A stretch of 64,000 nt of DNA, taken from assembly GCA_009594865.1 (NCBI GenBank), contig VOPT01000011.1, forward strand, positions 1-64,000, written 5' to 3'. A program made the translations under genes and the position numbers. Source of the DNA: Nitrospira sp. (GTDB taxonomy: Bacteria > Nitrospirota > Nitrospiria > Nitrospirales > Nitrospiraceae). Of this stretch, positions 57,017-64,000 are shown piece after piece (within the stretch, counting starts at the first letter, position 1; each line of letters starts with the position of its first letter). The notes under the pieces were generated by a model. That model made no database searches and had not been told where the DNA came from. It was given only the letters and a program-made list of their open reading frames with translations.

Positions 57017-59512
57017 ATGGCTGAAGCAGTAGAACAAGATTTTTCGAGCAATCAGAACCTTGAACCGCCGGATCAGCTTCCCCTCCTCCCCGTCCGAGAT
57101 ATCGTCGTCTTTCCGTATATGGTGCTCCCCCTGTTCGTCGGCCGCGAAATGTCCATCAAAGCGATCGAGGCGGCGCTGGCGGGCAACCGGATGTTGTTCC
57201 TCGCGACACAAAAATCCCTGGATGTGGAAAACCCGCAGCCGGAGGACATTCATTCGGTGGGAACTGTGGGCATCATCATGCGGATGCTCAAACTGCCCGA
57301 TGAGCGGATCAAGATCCTGGTGCAGGGCCTCGCCAAGGGCCGGATTGAATCCTACATTCAGAACGATCCCTACTACTCCGTCAAAATCGAAAAACTCGTC
57401 GAGACCAAGCAACCCGGCTCCACCTTGGAGACCGAGGCGGTCATGCGCACCGTCAAGGAGCAGATCGAAAAAATCGTCAGCCTCGGCAAAGTCCTGATTC
57501 CTGACGTGATGGTCGTGATTGAAAACCTGGAGGATCCGGGACGCCTTGCCGATATGGTGGCCTCCAACCTCGGGTTGAAAGTCGACATCACCCAGGCCGT
57601 CCTGGAGATCGTGGACCCGATCCTGCGGCTGCGGCAGATCAGCGAAATTCTCGCGAAGGAAATCGATGTCCTCTCGATGCAGCAGAAAATCCAGGCGCAG
57701 GCCAAAGGCGAGATGGACAAGACCCAGCGGGAATATTTCCTGCGCGAGCAATTGAAAGCCATTCAAAAAGAGCTGGGCGAGTTGGACGAGCGCGCGGAGG
57801 AAGTGGCCGAATTCCGCAAGCGCATCAAAGACGCCAAGATGCCCGAGAAGGTGCTCAAGGAAACCGAGAAGCAGCTCAAGCGGCTGGAAAAAATGCATCC
57901 GGACACGGCCGAATCGGCGACCGTCCGCACCTATCTGGAGTGGATGGTCGAGCTGCCCTGGAATAAAAAGTCCAAGGACAATCTCGACCTGAAAGCCGCC
58001 ATGAAGGTCCTGAACGAGGACCACTATGATCTCGAAAAGGTGAAGGAGCGCATCGTCGAGTACCTGGCCGTGCGCAAGCTGAAAGAAAAAATGAAGGGCC
58101 CGATCCTCTGTTTCGTGGGTCCTCCCGGCGTCGGCAAAACCTCGTTGGGAAAATCGATCGCGCGGGCTTTGGGCCGGGAATTCGTCCGGATCAGCCTGGG
58201 TGGCGTGCGCGACGAGGCCGAAATCCGCGGCCATCGCCGGACCTACGTCGGCGCGCTGCCGGGACGGATCATCCAAGGCATGAAGCAGGCGGGCACGAAC
58301 AACCCGGTCTTCATGCTCGATGAAGTCGACAAGGTCGGGATGGATTTTCGCGGCGACCCTTCGGCGGCGCTCCTCGAAGTGTTGGATCCCGAGCAGAACA
58401 GCACGTTCACCGATCACTATCTCGGCGTGCCGTTCGATTTGACGGAAGTCATGTTCGTCACAACGGCCAACCTGATGGATCCGATTCTCCCCGCCCTCCG
58501 GGATCGCATGGAAGTCATCGATATTCCCGGATACACGGAGGAAGAAAAACTCGGGATTGCGCAAAAGTATCTCATTCCCCGGCAGATGAACGAGCATGGG
58601 ATCACCGAAAAACATATCCGCGTCTCCGAAACGGCGATTCGCCATGTGATTTCTCATTACACGCGCGAGGCCGGCGTCCGGAACCTGGAGCGGGAAATTG
58701 CCAATCTCATGCGGAAAGTGGCCAAGAAGGTCGCCGAGGGCAAGGCTGAATGTCATGCCGTCGATCAGACCAACTTGAACAAATTTTTGGGCGTGGCGAA
58801 ATTCATCCCCGAAGCGGAACTGGAAAAGGACGAGATCGGCGTCGCCACAGGCCTGGCTTGGACCGAAAGCGGCGGAGACGTCCTTTATATTGAAGCGACC
58901 GTCATGAAGGGCAAGGGCCAGCTCACCCTGACCGGACATCTCGGCGACGTCATGAAAGAGTCGGCGCAAGCTGCCTTGAGTTATGTGCGGTCACGCGAGA
59001 AGACGCTGGGGATCAGCCCCGACCTCTTTGCCAAAAACGACATCCATATCCACGTGCCGGCCGGGGCGACGCCGAAAGACGGACCCTCCGCCGGCATTAC
59101 CATGGCCACCGCCATTGCGTCGGCCTTGGCCCAAATCCCCGTGCGGCGCGATCTTGCCATGACCGGAGAAATCACGCTCCGCGGCCGGGTGCTGCCGATC
59201 GGAGGCTTGAAAGAAAAAATCCTCGCGGCCAAACGAGCCAAACTTTCCACCGTCGCCCTCCCGAAGCGCAATAAGAAAGATTTGGAGGAGATCCCCAAAC
59301 ATATCCTGAAGGGGATTGAATTGATCTTCGTCGATACCGTGGACGATGTCATCAAGGCCGCCCTGCGACGGGCTCCCTCGCGTACAGCTAAGGCTGCGGC
59401 ACCGAAAACGCCGCTGAAGAAAGCTGCCCGCGCGACTGCCTCGAAGCGAAAGGCCGCCTCGCCACGGCGCGCGCAACCTCAACCCGGGACTGCCCGCTCG
59501 TTGTCTCTGTAG
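57017..59512 (+). CDS. lon: ATP-dependent protease Lon (LonA)
   Basis: The 831-residue protein has the N-terminal LON substrate domain ([23 protein letters not shown]), a coiled-coil, an AAA+ module with Walker [10 protein letters not shown] and FMLDEVDK, and the protease domain with the catalytic Ser in [10 protein letters not shown] and Lys in [13 protein letters not shown]. It degrades misfolded and regulatory proteins in the cytoplasm. TGGAG lies 4 nt before ATG. After the usual end near VDDVIKAAL it carries about 50 extra residues rich in Lys, Arg, Ala and Pro. Confidence 0.95.
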   Translation: MAEAVEQDFSSNQNLEPPDQLPLLPVRDIVVFPYMVLPLFVGREMSIKAIEAALAGNRMLFLATQKSLDVENPQPEDIHSVGTVGIIMRMLKLPDERIKILVQGLAKGRIESYIQNDPYYSVKIEKLVETKQPGSTLETEAVMRTVKEQIEKIVSLGKVLIPDVMVVIENLEDPGRLADMVASNLGLKVDITQAVLEIVDPILRLRQISEILAKEIDVLSMQQKIQAQAKGEMDKTQREYFLREQLKAIQKELGELDERAEEVAEFRKRIKDAKMPEKVLKETEKQLKRLEKMHPDTAESATVRTYLEWMVELPWNKKSKDNLDLKAAMKVLNEDHYDLEKVKERIVEYLAVRKLKEKMKGPILCFVGPPGVGKTSLGKSIARALGREFVRISLGGVRDEAEIRGHRRTYVGALPGRIIQGMKQAGTNNPVFMLDEVDKVGMDFRGDPSAALLEVLDPEQNSTFTDHYLGVPFDLTEVMFVTTANLMDPILPALRDRMEVIDIPGYTEEEKLGIAQKYLIPRQMNEHGITEKHIRVSETAIRHVISHYTREAGVRNLEREIANLMRKVAKKVAEGKAECHAVDQTNLNKFLGVAKFIPEAELEKDEIGVATGLAWTESGGDVLYIEATVMKGKGQLTLTGHLGDVMKESAQAALSYVRSREKTLGISPDLFAKNDIHIHVPAGATPKDGPSAGITMATAIASALAQIPVRRDLAMTGEITLRGRVLPIGGLKEKILAAKRAKLSTVALPKRNKKDLEEIPKHILKGIELIFVDTVDDVIKAALRRAPSRTAKAAAPKTPLKKAARATASKRKAASPRRAQPQPGTARSLSL

Positions 59513-59588
59513 CCCGCCGCTGCATGAGGACTGCTGCTGCCATCACGGAAGATTGGGTACGGCAACCGGCCTGGAAGAAGGTGGAGTA

Positions 59589-60629
59589 ATGCCGCCAGGC
59601 CGATCCCGCCAGGCCAATGCGGTGCACAGCGAGTTCGCTCTGATCCGGCGGCTCCGGGCACAGGCCGCCCAACCGGACCCGCAGGTGATCAAAGGAATCG
59701 GCGACGACACCGCCGTCATCAAAACATCGTCGACCGAATGGACCCTCATCACCACGGACCTGCTGGCCGAGGGGGTGCATTTCGATCCAGCCACATCCTC
59801 ATTTCGAGACATCGGCTACCGGGCCGCCATCGCCAATCTCAGCGACATCGCCGCGATGGGCGGCACGCCACGGTTCATGCTGGTCTCCATTGCGATCCCG
59901 CCCACCTGCTCGCAGGCGCAGATTGAGCAACTCTACCGAGGCATGACGCAGGCGGGCGCGCCCTATCACGTGCGCCTCATCGGCGGGGATACGTCCGCAT
60001 CCAAAACCGGTCTCTTTCTCAACATTACGCTCACCGGTGTCGTGAAACCGCGCCAGGCCCTGTTGCGCAGCGCCGCGCGTGTCGGGGACTTGATTTACGT
60101 CACCGGTACACTGGGAGACTCCCGAGCCGGCCTGGATCTCCTGACGTCGCGCCGGCGCCCGAAGCTCCGACCGATACACACGCGTTTTCTGCTGGCCAGG
60201 CATCATCGTCCGTCGGCTCGCATTGCCGAAGGGTTATGGCTGGTCAAGCAAGGGCTCGCCGGAGCCGCCATCGATCTCTCGGACGGCCTGACCGGCGACC
60301 TTCGTCATATCTGCGAGGAAAGCGGGGTCGGCGTGGAAATCGTCGCCGGTTCGCTGCCCATTTCGCCGGCCTGTCGAGCCTATGCCATGGCTCGCGGGCT
60401 CGCCCCTCAGCAAATCGCTCTACAGGGAGGCGAGGATTATGAATTGCTGTTTACCGTCTCTCGCCGAATGCAGCCCCGGTTCGAACGACTGATCGGAAAG
60501 AGCGGATTTCGCATGACCTGTATCGGTTCAATCACACCAAAGGCATCCGGTCTACGCCTGAGGACAGACCCGGGCACCACACAACCGTTGCCACTCACCA
60601 GTTACGAACATTTTCTCAGACCGACGTAA
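59589..60629 (+). CDS. thiL: Thiamine-monophosphate kinase
   Basis: The 346-residue AIRS/PurM-like kinase has FALIRRLR, GIGDDTAVI, TTDLLAEGVHFD, ANLSDIAAMGG and AAIDLSDGLTGDL. It phosphorylates thiamine monophosphate to the diphosphate cofactor. ATG 59589 with AAGGTGGAG just upstream is chosen; a TTG at 59553 is open. It follows lon after 76 bp with no evident terminator, and has no link to the envelope genes. Confidence 0.93.
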   Translation: MPPGRSRQANAVHSEFALIRRLRAQAAQPDPQVIKGIGDDTAVIKTSSTEWTLITTDLLAEGVHFDPATSSFRDIGYRAAIANLSDIAAMGGTPRFMLVSIAIPPTCSQAQIEQLYRGMTQAGAPYHVRLIGGDTSASKTGLFLNITLTGVVKPRQALLRSAARVGDLIYVTGTLGDSRAGLDLLTSRRRPKLRPIHTRFLLARHHRPSARIAEGLWLVKQGLAGAAIDLSDGLTGDLRHICEESGVGVEIVAGSLPISPACRAYAMARGLAPQQIALQGGEDYELLFTVSRRMQPRFERLIGKSGFRMTCIGSITPKASGLRLRTDPGTTQPLPLTSYEHFLRPT

Positions 60630-60652
60630 CCGAGCCCGGCATCAAACGCTTT

Positions 60653-61132
60653 ATGGCCGACGTACGATCGCTGTTTCGCCAGATTCTCCACCTCGATGAA
60701 TCGCCGCACCGGACCGCGCTGGCCTTTGCCGTCGGCGTCTTCATCGGATTTTCTCCGGCCTATGGGCTCCATATGGTCATGGTCGGCATGTGCGCCTGGG
60801 CGTTCGGGTGGAACGTCGTGGCGCTGCTCGCCGGCGCATTCCTCAATAACCCCTGGACGCTCATCCCGATCCTCGGCGCGACGTACTGGACTGGAGCGGT
60901 CTTACTCGGTGTGCGCGAATTTCCCGCGTTTGATTGGACCGACTTGTCATTCACGGGCATCTATCACCAGGTCGCCCCTTATGCCTGGCCGTTTGTCCTC
61001 GGGGGGATGGTCCTGAGCGTCGCAGGCGGGCTGTTGGCCTACCCGGTCGCGTATATGCTGCTCACGCGCTATCGCCGTGCGAGAGCGGTTGAACGCTCCA
61101 CCCATTTGCCCCCGCCATCGGGGCTGGGCTAA
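60653..61132 (+). CDS. DUF2062 membrane protein
   Basis: The 159-residue protein matches the DUF2062 pattern: SPHRTALAFAVGVFIGFSPAYGLHMV, LLAGAFLNNPWTLIPI, and further hydrophobic segments at ~60-75 and ~115-140, three to four in all. The family's function is unknown; members often lie near glycan genes. It follows thiL after 23 bp. Confidence 0.85.
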   Translation: MADVRSLFRQILHLDESPHRTALAFAVGVFIGFSPAYGLHMVMVGMCAWAFGWNVVALLAGAFLNNPWTLIPILGATYWTGAVLLGVREFPAFDWTDLSFTGIYHQVAPYAWPFVLGGMVLSVAGGLLAYPVAYMLLTRYRRARAVERSTHLPPPSGLG

Positions 61133-61155
61133 GATCGCCCGTCGGTCGTAATCCT

Positions 61156-62577
61156 ATGAAACTACCACCCGCCACTCCACCGGCTCCATACGACGGATCG
61201 GCCCTCATCGCCGATCCCATTCACGAATACGTGTCGTTCACCGTGCCCTATGCGACACCCGACCCGTCGGAACGAACCGAGAAAGACCTGATCGATTCTC
61301 CCTGGGTTCAACGGCTGCGCTACATTTATCAGCTACAGAGCGCGCGCTGGGTCTACCCGTCCGCCGAGCATACGCGGTTCGTGCACTCACTGGGCACCAT
61401 GCATGTGGCCGGACGGTTCGCACAACACCTGTATCCATTTTTGCGCAACGCCGTTCCGGACCTTCCCTCTGCCGCCTTTGTCGAAGAATTCCTGCGCATC
61501 ACGGCCCTCGTCCACGACATCGGGCATGGCCCGTTCTGCCATTTCTTCGATGACAACTATCTGCACAGCTTCGGCCTTTCGCATGAAAAGCTCGGCCAGA
61601 TCATCGTCCGAGAACATCTCGGTCCGATCATCAAGAAAATCCGACGCAGCCCGTCGGGTCCGTTCGATCGCGGCGAGGAACTGAATCCGGATCATATCGC
61701 CCATGTCATCCTGAAGGAGAAGGGAAAGGACAATTCAAAAATTCCCCGCTGGATCAATGTGCTCCAGCCGGTCGTTTCAGGAAGTTATACCGCCGACAAT
61801 TTGGACTATGTGCTGCGCGACGCCTACATGTGTGGCGTGGCGGTTGGTCCGGTCGACCTCACGCGATTGATTCATTACACCATCGTGACCGAGAAGGGCT
61901 TCACGATCCATAAAACCGGACTCCCGGCCCTGCACATGTTTTTGAACACCAGAATGTACTTGTATTCGAACGTGTATTATCACCGGACGACCAGGGCCAT
62001 CGACATTCATCTCCGCGACATCTTCGGCGACACCATGAAGCTGTTGTTCCCGTCGAATCCGGCCAAGCACATGGACGAGTACCTGACGCTCACGGACTGG
62101 TCGCTACTAGAAGATGTGCGGCGATGGAAAAAAGCCGGGCAGAGCAGCCTGCGTCGCTTGCATCAGGAATGGGCGCATATCCTCAGCCGCGACGTGAAAT
62201 GGAAAATGGCCTACAGCACGGTGTTGAAAGAAAAAGGTATCGAGCGGGGCATGGACTTTCCCAGCCACGAGCAGTTTCAGCAGCAGATTCAAAAGGCCTT
62301 GCCGCCTAAGTTACAAGACCTGCCCTTCCGCGTCGATATGGCGCCATTGGATCCTCGCCCCGACCCCAAGGATACGCGTGGCATTCCCCTGCTCGTCTAC
62401 GATCCCGGTACCAAGGGTCTTTCAACTGAACCATTGGAAGAGTTTCTCGACCTGCTTCCCACCCGTCTGGTGCAATTTCGTATCTATGCGCTCGATCACA
62501 CCCATGACGCCGCCCTCTCCAGAGCCGCTGCGACCGTGCTGAATAAGACTCCGTCCAGTATCGAGACGAATTTCTAA
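61156..62577 (+). CDS. HD-domain phosphohydrolase (dNTPase/YdhJ-like)
   Basis: The 473-residue protein has the dGTPase-like HD core: SAEHTRFVHSLGTMHVAGRF (first His), ALVHDIGHGPFCHFFDD (HD pair), then TADNLDYVLRDAYMCGV with a distal Asp. Such enzymes hydrolyse (d)NTPs or related phosphates with metal ions. The last ~150 residues are less conserved. It ends the co-directional group lon-thiL-DUF2062. The exact substrate is not predictable. Confidence 0.88.
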   Translation: MKLPPATPPAPYDGSALIADPIHEYVSFTVPYATPDPSERTEKDLIDSPWVQRLRYIYQLQSARWVYPSAEHTRFVHSLGTMHVAGRFAQHLYPFLRNAVPDLPSAAFVEEFLRITALVHDIGHGPFCHFFDDNYLHSFGLSHEKLGQIIVREHLGPIIKKIRRSPSGPFDRGEELNPDHIAHVILKEKGKDNSKIPRWINVLQPVVSGSYTADNLDYVLRDAYMCGVAVGPVDLTRLIHYTIVTEKGFTIHKTGLPALHMFLNTRMYLYSNVYYHRTTRAIDIHLRDIFGDTMKLLFPSNPAKHMDEYLTLTDWSLLEDVRRWKKAGQSSLRRLHQEWAHILSRDVKWKMAYSTVLKEKGIERGMDFPSHEQFQQQIQKALPPKLQDLPFRVDMAPLDPRPDPKDTRGIPLLVYDPGTKGLSTEPLEEFLDLLPTRLVQFRIYALDHTHDAALSRAAATVLNKTPSSIETNF

Positions 62578-62646
62578 TCGTCAATAAATTGCTACTCCTG
62601 CTGCCGTTCCACAGCCGTAGAATGGATCACAGCCCGGAAGCGACAA

Positions 62647-62666
62647 CCCTAGGAATTGCACTAGGG
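62647..62666. repeat. Short inverted repeat in the gap before the PAS gene
   Basis: CCCTAG and CTAGGG separated by 8 nt, in the 200-bp interval between the HD gene and the PAS sensor gene. It could be an operator or a weak hairpin; no T-tract follows. Confidence 0.25.
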
Positions 62667-62777
62667 CATATCGCATCTATTGAACTTTGCTCTTCTTACT
62701 CATACTGAGCAGACAATTGATCTGTCGCTCTCTGCCTATCTGACCGACGGCACGGTGCGCCACAAAGCAGGAGCCCC

Positions 62778-64000
62778 ATGACCAGCAATGGTCTCTGCGG
62801 GCCAATGACAGACAAACTGACACCCCGCATTCGCGAACTAGGCATAACCGCTTTTATTGCCGCATCGTGCGGCGCCACGTTTGTGGTGGACTGCCTCACC
62901 CCACGAGGCATTCCCGGGTGGGTCCTGTATACCATTCCGATTGTCCTCACCGCCTGGACACCGCATCGCTGGAGCTCTCCCGCCGTAGCAGCCGCCTGTG
63001 CGGGCCTCACATTCCTAGGTTATGTGTTCTCTGCCGATGTGCCGGGAGTGCCCACCTGGCTGCCCCAGATCAGCCGTTCGTTCAGCATTTTCCTTTTTCC
63101 CCTCATTGCCTATGTCGTGGACCGTCAAAAGCGCTTGACCACCGAACGACTGAAGGCCGCCACCATCGCTGCTGAGCACAAGGCCCTGCTGGACCGATCG
63201 CAGTTGCTGAGAAAGACCGCGGAAGAGGTACAGGATCTCTACGACCACGCTCCCTGCGGGTACCACTCCCTCGATGTGAACGGTCTCCTTGTGGCGGTGA
63301 ATCAGACCGAGGTGGACTGGCTGGGCTATACGAAAGACGAGCTCATCGGGAAAATCCGATTTTCGGACTTGATGACGCCGGCGAGTGCCGACCTGTTCAA
63401 GGAACGATTCGCCCGCTTCATCAGGGAAGGCCTCGTCAAAGATTTGGAATTTGAGGTCGTTCGCAAGGACGGCTCCGTCTTTACAGTCTTGCTCAGCGCG
63501 ACGGCGGTGACAGATTCGCAGGGGCGCTACCTGCTGAGCCGTACCACGCTGATTGACATCACAGATCGCAAACGCGTGGATCAGGCCTTGCGTCTGAGCC
63601 ACCAGTCGCTTGAGGCCTTGGTTGCAGAACGTACTGCCGCCCTTCAGGAAGCGAATCGTCGTTTAGCGCAGGAACTGGCGCAAAGCAAACACATCCAGCA
63701 GGCGCTCACTGCCAGCGAAAGCCGGTTTCGGGAACTCGTCGAGTCCCTGCCGCTGCCGATTTGGACCTGCCTTCCGGACGGCACCTGTGACTATCTGAGC
63801 CCCCGATGGGTGACGTATACGGGACGATCTGCAGACGAGCCCTTCAGCACCGGATGTCTCCAGCACGTTCACCCCGAAGACCGCCCGAGAATCACCGAGC
63901 AATGGCGCGACGCGGTGGCGCGTATCCAGCCCCTCGACACGGAACTGCGGTTCCAGCGGGCGGATGGCCTCTACCGCTGGTTCCATGCGCACGCGACGCC
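62778..64000 (+). CDS. Membrane-bound PAS-PAS sensor protein, 3' end cut by window
   Basis: The frame is open from ATG 62778 (CAGGAG 4 nt upstream) to the window edge, 407 codons without a stop. Residues ~18-115 hold about four hydrophobic segments with short loops. A coiled-coil (~116-155) leads to a first PAS domain (LYDHAPCGYHSLDVNGLLVAVN ... WLGYTKDELIGK ... VRKDGSVF), a second helix, and a second PAS from ~320 (FRELVESLPLPIWTCLPDG ... ELRFQRADGLYRWFH). This is the sensor part of a histidine kinase, diguanylate cyclase or similar; the output domain lies outside the window. Confidence 0.85.
   Translation, partial: MTSNGLCGPMTDKLTPRIRELGITAFIAASCGATFVVDCLTPRGIPGWVLYTIPIVLTAWTPHRWSSPAVAAACAGLTFLGYVFSADVPGVPTWLPQISRSFSIFLFPLIAYVVDRQKRLTTERLKAATIAAEHKALLDRSQLLRKTAEEVQDLYDHAPCGYHSLDVNGLLVAVNQTEVDWLGYTKDELIGKIRFSDLMTPASADLFKERFARFIREGLVKDLEFEVVRKDGSVFTVLLSATAVTDSQGRYLLSRTTLIDITDRKRVDQALRLSHQSLEALVAERTAALQEANRRLAQELAQSKHIQQALTASESRFRELVESLPLPIWTCLPDGTCDYLSPRWVTYTGRSADEPFSTGCLQHVHPEDRPRITEQWRDAVARIQPLDTELRFQRADGLYRWFHAHAT

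Noticed and set aside
56927-58969. 680-codon open frame on the minus strand opposite lon
   Set aside because: An antisense shadow of the G+C-rich lon gene, His/Asp-rich with no family features.
62680-62708. Promoter for the PAS sensor gene (TTGAAC-N17-TACTGA)
   Set aside because: The -10 box matches consensus poorly; spacing alone is not enough.

Overview
The window reads as about 64 kb of a diderm (Gram-negative) chromosome devoted almost entirely to the cell envelope. It holds lipid A and Kdo synthesis, outer-membrane assembly, heptose-containing core and a large, accessory-looking surface-glycan locus. The organism is not named by any single gene. Lipid A genes, LpxI rather than LpxH, a WaaF-GmhB fusion and a moderately high G+C right half fit Nitrospirota (Nitrospira-like), but that is an inference.

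Layout, left to right. (1) Positions 1-20795, all on the minus strand and mostly overlapping or nearly touching: a pseudaminic-acid operon (pseB, pseC, pseF, pseG fused to a formyltransferase-like domain, a second formyltransferase, a PIG-L deacetylase, pseI). It is followed downstream by a capsule-type glycosyltransferase, a PhyH-type dioxygenase, three FkbM-type methyltransferase modules, an ABC flippase, a GT2, an exostosin-like transferase, a glycosyltransferase-methyltransferase fusion and an SDR sugar enzyme. (2) 21440-24804: gmd, fcl (GDP-fucose) and an O-antigen ligase/polymerase. (3) 25465-28750: an O-acetyltransferase with rmlD, rmlB and rmlA, but no rmlC. (4) 29050-32878: three glycosyltransferases and a small methyltransferase. 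(5) 32967-43855: core LPS assembly, with three heptosyltransferases (one fused to GmhB), two GT4 and two tandem GT2 enzymes, an LTA-synthase-like sulfatase, and lpxK. (6) 43852-55689: waaA, a frame-broken DUF374 acyltransferase, msbA, lpxB, a Gfo/Idh oxidoreductase, lpxI, lpxA, fabZ, two OmpH/Skp-like proteins and bamA. (7) From 56004 on the plus strand: galU, lon, thiL, a DUF2062 membrane protein, an HD phosphohydrolase and a PAS sensor protein that runs off the window.

The genes form one production line. Nucleotide sugars (CMP-Pse, GDP-Fuc, dTDP-6-deoxyhexose, UDP-Glc) feed glycosyltransferases, and the glycan is decorated (methyl, formyl, acetyl, possibly hydroxyl). It is then flipped by an ABC exporter and ligated to a lipid A-Kdo-heptose core, whose enzymes and outer-membrane machinery (BamA, Skp) are encoded alongside. 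A strong divergent promoter pair at 55885-55996 separates the leftward envelope operon from the rightward galU gene.

Points that most deserve a second look: pseF appears to start with ATA (a single-base change from an ATGA overlap), so ordinary gene calling would cut off its nucleotide-binding N-terminus; the PseG-formyltransferase fusion plus a second formyltransferase, with no PseH, suggests an N-formylated pseudaminic acid; the DUF374 gene is shifted at an A9 run; an SDR enzyme lacks its catalytic tyrosine; galU looks leaderless. No tRNA, rRNA, CRISPR array, transposase or integrase was recognised.
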